Part shown: piece after piece, positions 12,352 to 24,864 of the stretch
Position numbering within the stretch: position 1 is the stretch's first letter
How the letters are laid out: each line of letters starts with the position of its first letter
DNA from: Amaurobius ferox
Taxonomy: Eukaryota > Arthropoda > Arachnida > Araneae > Amaurobiidae
Assembly (NCBI GenBank): GCA_951213105.1
Contig: OX578142.1
Span: 3,302,649-3,366,648 of the forward strand
DNA: 64,000 bases
Reading direction: 5' to 3'
Program-made: the position numbers and the translations under genes
Notes under the pieces: model-generated
Told to the model about the DNA's origin: nothing
The model's input: the letters and a program-made list of their open reading frames with translations, nothing else
Database searches by the model: none

Positions 12352-15300
12352 ATGGTGCGAGGTCAGCTGATGACGTCAGAATCACAATATCTTGATCCAA
12401 AGACTCTTAATCCCCCGATGATATTTTCGATCAGCAAGAAACCTATTTGTGTGAAAATTCATCAGGAACGTGCTAAAATATACAACAAACAAGTGAAAAC
12501 ATTAGCTACCAGAATTTTTTTTAATTCCATGGAACTATGGTTTATATTTAAGGAATGATATATATATATTGTAGTCCGCGATCGCATATTATGTATCTGA
12601 TGCATTCTGCCTAAATGTTATCATTTGCTTAATCTGCTGGAGAAGGATTCGGGTTCGCATTCATGGATCCTGGGTGTAGCTTAGTTATCAGACGTTTGCG
12701 GTGAACGTTTGAGGCGACGGCTACCTAGGCCTGACTCAATTGAGAAGTGAATGCTGGGCTCTAATATTTTGGCTATTTTTTGGCAAAAAGTTAGGGCCCC
12801 ATCTTTAATATTAATGTTGGAACCAACTGAAAAACTCTCGAACGGCTGGCATAAAAAGGATTATTTGTGCTCTCTTTTCTTCCTCTCGGTCTGCTCCTCG
12901 AGGCGTGCGCGCAAAGTCCGCAGTCGCGGACGGCCGCCCCTTTGCTTTTCCCAGTTTCGCGCGCAGCGCGAAACTGGGAAAAAGGCCCCTCCCCGCGGCC
13001 GGGAGCGACGGAGGACTTCGCGCGCACGCCGAGAGGAGCAGACCGAGAGGAAGAAAAAAAACGGGGAAGATAGGGGAGAAATAGAAAAAAATCTGAGAGA
13101 GGGAGAGCGTGAGCGAGCAGATCTGAAACACAATGCATATCAAAATGAAGGTATTTAAAAAGTGGACGTAGGGTTAAGCCCAGGGAAAATTTTCTCAGTT
13201 TTTCGATCCGGGGCTTAGTTTTCGAGATATTTTGATTTTTAAAGTTTATTATTTAAGAGTTACTTAAGGGGTCAATTAATTATTTCGTCGTAACCCGTTC
13301 ACACAATATACCGAATTAATCAGCACGATGAGAGGAGTCCGAATCTCTCAAAATCTCGCGCTTATGTGTCCTGATACAGTCAGAAATTATTGTAAAGGGA
13401 GTAGCCAATCAGAACTCTAATAATCTATTCGATTCGATTGCCAACTCGCAATCCAGATAAAGATGGTGCGAGGTCAGCTGATGACGTCAGAAACACAATA
13501 TCTTGATCCAAAGACTCTTAATCCCCCGATGATATTTTCGATCAGCAAGAAACCTATTTGTGTGAAAATTCATCAGGAACGTGCTAAAATATACAACAAA
13601 CAAGTGAAAACATTAGCTACCAGAATTTTTTTTAATTCCATGGAACTATGGTTTATATTTAAGGAATGATATATATATATTGTAGTCCGCGATCGCATAT
13701 TATGTATCTGATGCATTCTGCCGAAATGTTATCATTTGCTTAATCTGCTGGAGAAGGATTCGGGTTCGCATTCATGGATCCTGGGTGTAGCTTAGTTATC
13801 AGACGTTTGCGGTGAACGTTTGAGGCGACGGCTACCTAGGCCTGACTCAATTGAGAAGTGAATGCTGGGCTCTAATATTTTGGCTATTTTTTGGCAAAAA
13901 GTTAGGGCCCCATCTTTAATATTAATGTTGGAACCAACTGAAAAACTCTCGAACGGCTGGCATAAAAAGGATTATTTGTGCTCTCTTTTCTTCCTCTCGG
14001 TCTGCTCCTCGAGGCGTGCGCCCAAAGTCCGCAGTCGCGGACGGCCGCCCCTTTGCTTTTCCCAGTTTCGCGCGCAGCGCGAAACTGGGAAAAAGGCCCC
14101 TCCCCGCGGCCGGGAGCGACGGAGGACTTCGCGCCCACGCCGAGAGGAGCAGACCGAGAGGAAGAAAAAAAACGGGGAAGATAGGGAAGAAATAGAAAAA
14201 AATCTGAGAGAGGGAGAGCGTGAGCGAGCAGATCTGAAACACAATGCATATCAAAATGAAGGTATTTAAAAAGTGGACGTAGGGTTAAGCCCAGGGAAAA
14301 TTTTCTCAGTTTTTCGATCCGGGGCTTAGTTTTCGAGATATTTTGATTTTTAAAGTTTATTATTTAAGAGTTAATTAAGGGGTCAATTAATTATTTCGTC
14401 GTAACCCGTTCACACAATATACCGAATTAATCAGCACGATGAGAGGAGTCCGAATCTCTCAAAATCTCGCGCTTATGTGTCCTGATACAGTCAGAAATTA
14501 TTGTAAAGGGAGTAGCCAATCAGAACTCTAATAATCTATTCGATTCGATTGCCAACTCGCAATCCAGATAAAGATGGTGCGAGGTCAGCTGATGACGTCA
14601 GAAACACAATATCTTGATCCAAAGACTCTTAATCCCCCGATGATATTTTCGATCAGCAAGAAACCTATTTGTGTGAAAATTCATCAGGAACGTGCTAAAA
14701 TATACAACAAACAAGTGAAAACATTAGCTACCAGAATTTTTTTTAATTCCATGGAACTATGGTTTATATTTAAGGAATGATATATATATATTGTAGTCCG
14801 CGATCGCATATTATGTATCTGATGCATTCTGCCGAAATGTTATCATTTGCTTAATCTGCTGGAGAAGGATTCGGGTTCGCATTCATGGATCCTGGGTGTA
14901 GCTTAGTTATCAGACGTTTGCGGTGAACGTTTGAGGCGACGGCTACCTAGGCCTGACTCAATTGAGAAGTGAATGCTGGGCTCTAATATTTTGGCAAAAA
15001 GTTAGGGCCCCATCTTTAATATTAATGTTGGAACCAACTGAAAAACTCTCGAACGGCTGGCATAAAAAGGATTATTTGTGCTCTCTTTTCTTCCTCTCGG
15101 TCTGCTCCTCGAGGCGTGCGCGCAAAGTCCGCAGTCGCGGACGGCCGCCCCTTTGCTTTTCCCAGTTTCGCGCGCAGCGCGAAACTGGGAAAAAGGCCCC
15201 TCCCCGCGGCCGGGAGCGACGGAGGACTTCGCGCGCACGCCGAGAGGAGCAGACCGAGAGGTAGAAAAAAAACGGGGAAGATAGGGGAGAAATAGAAAAA

Positions 15301-15673
15301 AATCTGAGAGAGGGAGAGCGTGAGCGAGCAGATCTGAAACACAATGCATATCAAAATGAAGGTATTTAAAAAGTGGACGTAGGGTTAAGCCCAGGGAAAA
15401 TTTTCTCAGTTTTTCGATCCGGGGCTTAGTTTTCGAGATATTTTGATTTTTAAAGTTTATTATTTAAGAGTTAATTAAGGGGTCAATTAATTATTTCGTC
15501 GTAACCCGTTCACACAATATACCGAATTAATCAGCACGATGAGAGGAGTCCGAATCTCTCAAAATCTCGCGCTTATGTGTCCTGATACAGTCAGAAATTA
15601 TTGTAAAGGGAGTAGCCAATCAGAACTCTAATAATCTATTCGATTCGATTGCCAACTCGCAATCCAGATAAAG

Positions 15674-16094
15674 ATGGTGCGAGGTCAGCTGATGACGTCA
15701 GAAACACAATATCTTGATCCAAAGACTCTTAATCCCCCGATGATATTTTCGATCAGCAAGAAACCTATTTGTGTGAAAATTCATCAGGAACGTGCTAAAA
15801 TATACAACAAACAAGTGAAAATTTTCTCAGTTTTTCGATCCGGGGCTTAGTTTTCGAGATATTTTGATTTTTAAAGTTTATTATTTAAGAGTTAATTAAG
15901 GGGTCAATTAATTATTTCGTCGTAACCCGTTCACACAATATACCGAATTAATCAGCACGATGAGAGGAGTCCGAATCTCTCAAAATCTCGCGCTTATGTG
16001 TCCTGATACAGTCAGAAATTATTGTAAAGGGAGTAGCCAATCAGAACTCTAATAATCTATTCGATTCGATTGCCAACTCGCAATCCAGATAAAG
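15674..16094. repeat. Short satellite unit 4
   Basis: Same junction. It lies exactly 3743 bp after short unit 3. Confidence 0.95.
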
Positions 16095-19000
16095 ATGGTG
16101 CGAGGTCAGCTGATGACGTCAGAATCACAATATCTTGATCCAAAGACTCTTAATCCCCCGATGATATTTTCGATCAGCAAGAAACCTATTTGTGTGAAAA
16201 TTCATCAGGAACGTGCTAAAATATACAACAAACAAGTGAAAACATTAGCTACCAGAATTTTTTTTAATTCCATGGAACTATGGTTTATATTTAAGGAATG
16301 ATATATATATATTGTAGTCCGCGATCGCATATTATGTATCTGATGCATTCTGCCTAAATGTTATCATTTGCTTAATCTGCTGGAGAAGGATTCGGGTTCG
16401 CATTCATGGATCCTGGGTGTAGCTTAGTTATCAGACGTTTGCGGTGAACGTTTGAGGCGACGGCTACCTAGGCCTGACTCAATTGAGAAGTGAATGCTGG
16501 GCTCTAATATTTTGGCTATTTTTTGGCAAAAAGTTAGGGCCCCATCTTTAATATTAATGTTGGAACCAACTGAAAAACTCTCGAACGGCTGGCATAAAAA
16601 GGATTATTTGTGCTCTCTTTTCTTCCTCTCGGTCTGCTCCTCGAGGCGTGCGCGCAAAGTCCGCAGTCGCGGACGGAAGCCCCTTTGCTTTTCCCAGTTT
16701 CGCGCGCAGCGCGAAACTGGGAAAAAGGCCCCTCCCCGCGGCCGGGAGCGACGGAGGACTTCGCGCGCACGCCGAGAGGAGCAGACCGAGAGGAAGAAAA
16801 AAAACGGGGAAGATAGGGGAGAAATAGAAAAAAATCTGAGAGAGGGAGAGCGTGAGCGAGCAGATCTGAAACACAATGCATATCAAAATGAAGGTATTTA
16901 AAAAGTGGACGTAGGGTTAAGCCCAGGGAAAATTTTCTCAGTTTTTCGATCCGGGGCTTAGTTTTCGAGATATTTTGATTTTTAAAGTTTATTATTTAAG
17001 AGTTAATTAAGGGGTCAATTAATTATTTCGTCGTAACCCGTTCACACAATATACCGAATTAATCAGCACGATGAGAGGAGTCCGAATCTCTCAAAATCTC
17101 GCGCTTATGTGTCCTGATACAGTCAGAAATTATTGTAAAGGGAGTAGCCAATCAGAACTCTAATAATCTATTCGATTCGATTGCCAACTCGCAATCCAGA
17201 TAAAGATGGTGCGAGGTCAGCTGATGACGTCAGAAACACAATATCTTGATCCAAAGACTCTTAATCCCCCGATGATATTTTCGATCAGCAAGAAACCTAT
17301 TTGTGTGAAAATTCATCAGGAACGTGCTAAAATATACAACAAACAAGTGAAAACATTAGCTACCAGAATTTTTTTTAATTCCATGGAACTATGGTTTATA
17401 TTTAAGGAATGATATATATATATTGTAGTCCGCGATCGCATATTATGTATCTGATGCATTCTGCCGAAATGTTATCATTTGCTTAATCTGCTGGAGAAGG
17501 ATTCGGGTTCGCATTCATGGATCCTGGGTGTAGCTTAGTTATCAGACGTTTGCGGTGAACGTTTGAGGCGACGGCTACCTAGGCCTGACTCAATTGAGAA
17601 GTGAATGCTGGGCTCTAATATTTTGGCAAAAAGTTAGGGCCCCATCTTTAATATTAATGTTGGAACCAACTGAAAAACTCTCGAACGGCTGGCATAAAAA
17701 GGATTATTTGTGCTCTCTTTTCTTCCTCTCGGTCTGCTCCTCGAGGCGTGCGCGCAAAGTCCGCAGTCGCGGACGGCCGCCCCTTTGCTTTTCCCAGTTT
17801 CGCGCGCAGCGCGAAACTGGGAAAAAGGCCCCTCCCCGCGGCCGGGAGCGACGGAGGACTTCGCGCGCACGCCGAGAGGAGCAGACCGAGAGGAAGAAAA
17901 AAAACGGGGAAGATAGGGGAGAAATAGAAAAAAATCTGAGAGAGGGAGAGCGTGAGCGAGCAGATCTGAAACACAATGCATATCAAAATGAAGGTATTTA
18001 AAAAGTGGACGTAGGGTTAAGCCCAGGGAAAATTTTCTCAGTTTTTCGATCCGGGGCTTAGTTTTCGAGATATTTTGATTTTTAAAGTTTATTATTTAAG
18101 AGTTAATTAAGGGGTCAATTAATTATTTCGTCGTAACCCGTTCACACAATATACCGAATTAATCAGCACGATGAGAGGAGTCCGAATCTCTCAAAATCTC
18201 GCGCTTATGTGTCCTGATACAGTCAGAAATTATTGTAAAGGGAGTAGCCAATCAGAACTCTAATAATCTATTCGATTCGATTGCCAACTCGCAATCCAGA
18301 TAAAGATGGTGCGAGGTCAGCTGATGACGTCAGAAACACAATATCTTGATCCAAAGACTCTTAATCCCCCGATGATATTTTCGATCAGCAAGAAACCTAT
18401 TTGTGTGAAAATTCATCAGGAACGTGCTAAAATATACAACAAACAAGTGAAAACATTAGCTACCAGAATTTTTTTTAATTCCATGGAACTATGGTTTATA
18501 TTTAAGGAATGATATATATATATTGTAGTCCGCGATCGCATATTATGTATCTGATGCATTCTGCCGAAATGTTATCATTTGCTTAATCTGCTGGAGAAGG
18601 ATTCGGGTTCGCATTCATGGATCCTGGGTGTAGCTTAGTTATCAGACGTTTGCGGTGAACGTTTGAGGCGACGGCTACCTAGGCCTGACTCAATTGAGAA
18701 GTGAATGCTGGGCTCTAATATTTTGGCTATTTTTTGGCAAAAAGTTAGGGCCCCATCTTTAATATTAATGTTGGAACCAACTGAAAAACTCTCGAACGGC
18801 TGGCATAAAAAGGATTATTTGTGCTCTCTTTTCTTCCTCTCGGTCTGCTCCTCGAGGCGTGCGCCCAAAGTCCGCAGTCGCGGACGGCCGCCCCTTTGCT
18901 TTTCCCAGTTTCGCGCGCAGCGCGAAACTGGGAAAAAGGCCCCTCCCCGCGGCCGGGAGCGACGGAGGACTTCGCGCCCACGCCGAGAGGAGCAGACCGA

Positions 19001-19416
19001 GAGGAAGAAAAAAAACGGGGAAGATAGGGAAGAAATAGAAAAAAATCTGAGAGAGGGAGAGCGTGAGCGAGCAGATCTGAAACACAATGCATATCAAAAT
19101 GAAGGTATTTAAAAAGTGGACGTAGGGTTAAGCCCAGGGAAAATTTTCTCAGTTTTTCGATCCGGGGCTTAGTTTTCGAGATATTTTGATTTTTAAAGTT
19201 TATTATTTAAGAGTTAATTAAGGGGTCAATTAATTATTTCGTCGTAACCCGTTCACACAATATACCGAATTAATCAGCACGATGAGAGGAGTCCGAATCT
19301 CTCAAAATCTCGCGCTTATGTGTCCTGATACAGTCAGAAATTATTGTAAAGGGAGTAGCCAATCAGAACTCTAATAATCTATTCGATTCGATTGCCAACT
19401 CGCAATCCAGATAAAG

Positions 19417-19837
19417 ATGGTGCGAGGTCAGCTGATGACGTCAGAAACACAATATCTTGATCCAAAGACTCTTAATCCCCCGATGATATTTTCGATCAGC
19501 AAGAAACCTATTTGTGTGAAAATTCATCAGGAACGTGCTAAAATATACAACAAACAAGTGAAAATTTTCTCAGTTTTTCGATCCGGGGCTTAGTTTTCGA
19601 GATATTTTGATTTTTAAAGTTTATTATTTAAGAGTTAATTAAGGGGTCAATTAATTATTTCGTCGTAACCCGTTCACACAATATACCGAATTAATCAGCA
19701 CGATGAGAGGAGTCCGAATCTCTCAAAATCTCGCGCTTATGTGTCCTGATACAGTCAGAAATTATTGTAAAGGGAGTAGCCAATCAGAACTCTAATAATC
19801 TATTCGATTCGATTGCCAACTCGCAATCCAGATAAAG
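19417..19837. repeat. Short satellite unit 5
   Basis: Same junction. It lies exactly 3743 bp after short unit 4, and the last, incomplete long unit follows it. Confidence 0.95.
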
Positions 19838-20537
19838 ATGGTGCGAGGTCAGCTGATGACGTCAGAATCACAATATCTTGATCCAAAGACTCTTAATCCC
19901 CCGATGATATTTTCGATCAGCAAGAAACCTATTTGTGTGAAAATTCATCAGGAACGTGCTAAAATATACAACAAACAAGTGAAAACATTAGCTACCAGAA
20001 TTTTTTTTAATTCCATGGAACTATGGTTTATATTTAAGGAATGATATATATATATTGTAGTCCGCGATCGCATATTATGTATCTGATGCATTCTGCCTAA
20101 ATGTTATCATTTGCTTAATCTGCTGGAGAAGGATTCGGGTTCGCATTCATGGATCCTGGGTGTAGCTTAGTTATCAGACGTTTGCGGTGAACGTTTGAGG
20201 CGACGGCTACCTAGGCCTGACTCAATTGAGAAGTGAATGCTGGGCTCTAATATTTTGGCTATTTTTTGGCAAAAAGTTAGGGCCCCATCTTTAATATTAA
20301 TGTTGGAACCAACTGAAAAACTCTCGAACGGCTGGCATAAAAAGGATTATTTGTGCTCTCTTTTCTTCCTCTCGGTCTGCTCCTCGAGGCGTGCGCGCAA
20401 AGTCCGCAGTCGCGGACGGCCGCCCCTTTGCTTTTCCCAGTTTCGCGCGCAGCGCGAAACTGGGAAAAAGGCCCCTCCCCGCGGCCGGGAGCGACGGAGG
20501 ACTTCGCGCGCACGCCGAGAGGAGCAGACCGAGAGGA

Positions 20538-21227
20538 AGAAAAAAAACGGGGAGAAAAGGAAGAAGAAGGAAGAGGAAAGGAGGAATGAGGAGATGAGGA
20601 AAGAGGCGAGAGAAAGAAAGGGGGAGAGAGGAGGGAAAAAAGGAAGAGAGGGAAAAAAGGAAGAGGAAGGGGGGAAAAGGGAAGAGAGAAAGGGGAGGAA
20701 AAGAAAAAGAGGGAGGGAGGAAAGGAAAAAGAGGAGGAAAGGAAAAAGGGGAGGAAAGGAAAAAGAGGAGGAAAAAAAAGAGGGAGGAAAAGAAAAAGAG
20801 GAGAAAGGGGAGGGAGGGAAAAGAAAAAGAGGAGAAAGGGGAGGGAGGGAAAAGAAAAAGAGGAGAAAGGGGAGGGAGGGAAAAGAAAAAGAGGAGAAAG
20901 GGGAGGGAGGGAAAAGAAAAAGAGGAGAAAGGAGAAGGAGGGAAAAGAAAAAGAGGAGAAAGGGGAGGGAGGAAAAGAGAAAGAGGAGAAAGGGGGGAGG
21001 AAAAGAGAAAGAGGAGAAAGGGGGGAGGAAAAGAAAAAGAGGAGAAAGGAGAAGGAGGGAAAAGAGAAAGAGGAGAAAGGGGGGAGGAAAAGAGAAAGAG
21101 GAGAAAGGGGGGAGGAAAAGAAAAAGAGGAGAATGGGGGAGGAAAAGAAAAGGGAGGGAAAGGAGAGAAAAAGGGAGGAGGAGGAAAAGAAAGGGGAGGG
21201 GGGAAAAAGGGAAGAAAGAGAAATAGA
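20538..21227. repeat. Long homopurine (GA-rich) tract
   Basis: About 690 bp almost entirely A and G on the plus strand, with only a few pyrimidines (for example in AACGGGG near 20548, GAATGAGG near 20585 and GAATGGGG near 21132). The internal repeats are about 28-31 bp, built on AAAAGAGAAAGAGGAGAAAGG. The left part is continuous with the purine run of the last satellite unit, from which sequence diverges at about 20555. Long open frames here (Lys/Glu/Arg on plus, Ser/Phe/Pro on minus) follow from composition and are not called as genes. Confidence 0.95.
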
Positions 21228-21237
21228 TTTGACGACC

Positions 21238-21345
21238 TTTACAACTAGTCGACGAGTTTCATTATCGTCTAAAACAACGATATTTACAACTCGACGACAA
21301 GTTTCATTATCGTCCAAAACAACGATCTTTACAACCCATCGTGGT
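21238..21345. repeat. 45-bp minisatellite, about 2.4 copies
   Basis: TTTACAAC recurs at 21238, 21283 and 21328, a 45-bp period, with the shared core GTTTCATTATCGTC. It abuts the purine tract and marks the return to non-satellite sequence. Confidence 0.85.
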
Positions 21346-22723
21346 CGTTCGCTTCATCCAGCGGCGCAACCATAGACGTCGCCACGGTCGTTGCACCGCT
21401 ACAGAACGACTACAGTGCGTTTTATTATCGTATATAGAGATTATATATAGAAGATACTCACATTTACCCTCATTTTAGAAGATTTACTCTCCGTGGATTT
21501 CCGACGTATTCCAGAAATTCCCAAGTAACACCTTTCTCGAGCTAGGAGTTTACCTTGTGTGGTTAGACTTAGTAGAGTTGAATCTGGTAACAAAGCGAAA
21601 CACGTTCCAGGAGCAGACCAAATTTTTCGCGTAACGCGAATCGTGCTACTTTTGCAGTGATAGATCAATGCGGTCTGAAATTGGAAGGAGGAGCAAGGAG
21701 AATTCAATTTATAAGAGACGTGAATTTCTTACTAGAACATTTTAAGAATTGGATTTTTCGTCACTCCTTTCGAAAATGCCACGAACGAAATCGCTAAAGT
21801 TTCGGCCACGTGAAAATGAATGTTTTCGCCCGCTTTTAAACGGGTGTCGAATGGAAAGTCATATAGTTAGGATTAACGAGTGTACGGCAACTGAACCTAG
21901 TTTTACAAAATGCAAAGGTGAATCAAAATGACGCCGAAAAACAAAAATCTTGTGTCAAGCACATAGAGCACACTATAGTCGAATGAACTAGATTCGGAAG
22001 AAGTATGAGGGCACTGATGTAAAGGTCTATTGCTCATAACCGAGAAGGTACAGGGAATAAAAAAAATAAAAATACGGTCGACTAGTAACTGCAGATATAT
22101 ACGGAAGGGGGTGGATAGCTCTAATTCATCCCTTGAATAAGATCTATCCAATCTGTTAATTCATTTGGAACCATCTTTCATTAATTTATCCCCTTCTGGT
22201 CGAAAATATTTTTAATAAAATTGTACAATCATAAGTAAAAAATTAATCAACAATCCTAAATATAAACAAATAAAAAGTCAGAATAAAATCGAACAAAAAA
22301 GAACAGAAATAAAGTGGTTAAGGCATCGTTCTTCCTCATACGAGTTCAGATATAACCTAGTCACCATAATCAGCGTGGTGTTGATATTTGAACAGTTCAT
22401 TTTTGAAAGCCATGCAGGAATGTCAAATATCAACTTTGATACTATTAAAAGAATCGCAGTTAATGCACTCAAGGTACAACCCAAAGTAGGACGTGCTTTT
22501 ATGTATTTTCAACAGCTTCTACTCCCCAGTGCAATTTTTTTGGGGGGTAACCAAACTTTCTACAAGCAAGACACTGTAGAACAACACAAATGTCTCTATA
22601 CAAATATCTCCTTCATCCCATATAAATGTATGTTCTTGGGCTCATGTAACGAAATACATCCGATAACACATCAAACATATAGTGTTGATCCGTTTCAGTT
22701 TTCATTTTAAATTTATATTTGAA
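21346..22723. other. Non-coding stretch, no gene recognised
   Basis: Only short, frame-interrupted open frames without recognisable motifs. A small hairpin TTCGCGTAACGCGAA lies near 21628. Composition shifts from mixed to AT-rich near 22150. Confidence 0.5.
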
Positions 22724-22894
22724 TTAATTACTCTGCTCATGTAAGCCAGGATTTTGCTTTACCAGCCTGCCCAGCAACACCTCAATATCGGTGTCTTCTT
22801 CTACATTAAAGAGTATAACTTTTGGACATCTTTTATTAGGTCTTTCAAAAGAAAACACTTCCTCAAGTACAGAATCACTATTTAAGCTTTCCAT
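22724..22894 (-). pseudogene. Short ORF, possible non-LTR retrotransposon ORF1 fragment
   Basis: A 56-codon frame with an ATG at 22894-22892 and TAA at 22726-22724; a stop lies just upstream of the ATG. The peptide contains SFERPNKRCPKVILFNV followed by an acidic stretch and VLLGRLVKQNPGL. An R-x-P-K-V-I-x-F-x-V strand then a short helix predicting 'QNP' resembles the RNA-recognition-like part of some arthropod LINE ORF1/Gag-like proteins. This is from memory of the fold pattern, not a search. It could be a chance ORF. Confidence 0.35.
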
Positions 22895-24864
22895 CAGTTA
22901 CTTACTTATCCGGCAACTCTACCAGGACACAACTTCTAGAAAACTACTTACAGATTTGCAGTTACTCTAAACCCTCGGGCGGGTCAAACAGTCCGGGCTA
23001 TCAATTACCCTTTTCTCTCCTTTACCAATTAACAAGCAGAAACATTGGCTTTTAAATTTGTGCCCGAATATTTCTTCTATGTTTAGTTCATTTGATTTTA
23101 AAGTCCAAATTTCTATGTACTTGACACCAAATCTCTGTCTTTCTTTTCAAACGTACGGTTTGTCAGTTACCATTATTTACCCTTGCATCTTTTATTAAAC
23201 TCCTTTCCCTAATGTCACGTATATCTTCTATCGCTATTCCTAGTCGAAAACAAATGAACTTTAAAAAACAAGCCAGCGAATTATATATACGATGACCTAA
23301 CGTCATCGAAATATAATTTTCTGGCTCACTATATAAAAGCACTGAATATTTATTTCATTCATAAACTTTTTTTCCATTCCTTTCATTCAGCAGCGATATT
23401 TTTTAAATTATCACAATACTACAATAATTTATTTTCCTTAAATGCGAAAAACCATGGAATATGGAAACCATAATATGAAATCCTCTGCTTCTCCTATGTA
23501 AAGTCAATGGATGTTTCATTTATATCAGCTATATTACAGACTCCAGAACAAAATAATTTTGAATTTGAATACTTGAATAATCGTTAATACAGATTTGACA
23601 TCAAATTAAGTGTTGGGATGGTCAGATTTTTATGTGTTGAATTTATGGAAATATTAAGAAATTAAATTCTGGTAAACACACGTTTTAATGGAAATGTTTT
23701 TTTTCTTTGGAAAATACTTTGATGACCTAATTTTAGTATCTTGAGTTTAAACATAAGTGCGATGAAAGAAAAGCCACAGTCTCTTATTTCTATAGAACAA
23801 TATAGTTGGTCACGGTAATATTATTACATGAAATCATGCTTGAGGTTGTATTGTGATATTTGCATATTTTATATTCGAAAATGTTATGGTAAATAAGCTT
23901 AAATAAGATGAAAAGAGATTTTAAAGGAATATTTCGTTTCGTCCCATACCATGTATTATATATATATATATATAAAAAGTGAAAATATTGGTTATTATGC
24001 TACACTGCAAGTTTTGTAATAATATAAAGCAAAACATTTTTCTTAACAAGTTATTTGTTAACTTTGATAATTAAATATCTAAATGTTATAGAGCAATTAG
24101 TTTATATATGATACATCGAAATTCATTATATTGAAAACTTATCTTTTTAAGGAGGATTATAATTTTAAAATTTTTATCTTGAGTTTTATGCACAATTTTT
24201 GGGAAGAATACATAACATCTATATTGTAACTATTTGTGGTAGAGTGGTATACACATAGTTTTGACTTTGAAATTGAGGGTATAACAAAATATCATAACAA
24301 AAAAATGAGAAAAAGGATGTTTATTTTTTTCAAGGGTGTTTATTTATTTTTTTCTTCGCTTGCAAGGAAAATGTGATTTTAATTAAAATTTAATAAGAGA
24401 AATTATTTGTTTGGAATTAGTGTCGTGTATGTATGAAAAGTGAAAAATTTTTGGCTATAAACATTAAAATTTGATGGTTTTTGATGAGTGTTTAAAAAAA
24501 TGCATTATTTTTATTTTTTTAGGAACCTTTTTCTGTATTGAAATGGAAGTGATATTCTCAAATTAAAATTTTGGTAAAATACTTGTAGCAATACAGCTTG
24601 TTTGAAAACATGTACAGACTGATAGTTTTTTTTTAAATATTTTAATTATTTATTTATTTATGCTGAAAATTTTAACTTTTCAAAATTGTTTGGAAGCAGA
24701 TTTTTTGCTGTAATTGTGCACACACATTTTTTCTCCCCAAAGTAGGTCTGCAGAAAATTCTGACACCGGTGAGTTAAGCCAAGTCTTTGAGGAGATTGTT
24801 GGGATTAGAGAACCTTTGGAAAATTCACCGCTCACAACCAAAATAGCAGCACCATGAAGAAATT
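22895..24864. other. AT-rich non-coding stretch
   Basis: No credible coding frame on either strand. It contains a (TA)n run near 23957-23973 and the foldback at 23271-23326. Homopolymer A and T runs are frequent. Confidence 0.5.
23271..23326. repeat. Imperfect inverted repeat related to a second copy near 35.2 kb
   Basis: AGCCAG ... CGATGAC CTAAC GTCATCG ... CTGGCT forms a foldback with arms of about 26 bp. The right part (GAAATATAA...CTGGCTCACTATATAAA...TGAATATTT) is matched in reverse complement at about 35220-35310, so it belongs to a dispersed family. Confidence 0.6.

Larger units (their letters stand above)
12352..19837. repeat. Two 3743-bp higher-order satellite repeats
   Basis: 12352-16094 and 16095-19837 are each three long units plus one short unit, exactly 3743 bp. 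The internal order differs: 1111, 1111, 1100, 421 in the first and 1111, 1100, 1111, 421 in the second. The 1100-bp units share the 11-bp deletion. The units at 13463 and 18306 share GCGCCCAAAG and CGCGCCCACG variants in the palindrome. A truncated version (1111, 1100, 421) occupies 9720-12351. Confidence 0.85.
1..20554. repeat. Satellite array, 1111-bp unit with 421-bp short variants
   Basis: Twenty-two head-to-tail units. Taking the ATGGTGCGAGGTCAG motif as unit start, long units begin at 1103, 2635, 3746, 4857, 5968, 7079, 8189, 9720, 10831, 12352, 13463, 14574, 16095, 17206, 18306 and 19838, with a partial unit at 1-1102. Short units begin at 2214, 9299, 11931, 15674 and 19417. Most long units are 1111 bp; those at 7079 and 8189 are 1110 bp (one A lost); those at 10831, 14574 and 17206 are 1100 bp (11 bp lost beside ATTTTGGC). 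By eye the units are almost identical. Short open frames recur in every unit on both strands, but the opposite-strand frames come from a palindrome, so I do not call them genes. The array is cut by the left edge of the window. No match to a known satellite family is claimed. Confidence 0.97.

Noticed and set aside
1..20554. CRISPR array
   Set aside because: Repeats are kilobase-scale and near-identical throughout, with no short repeat/unique spacer pattern, and the genome is eukaryotic.
1..21227. rDNA intergenic spacer interpretation of the array
   Set aside because: Kilobase repeats with GC-rich blocks are compatible with an IGS, but no 18S or 28S sequence is present in the window.
20237..21317. 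329- and 346-codon frames over the purine tract
   Set aside because: Low-complexity Lys/Glu/Arg or Ser/Phe/Pro translation of a homopurine repeat.
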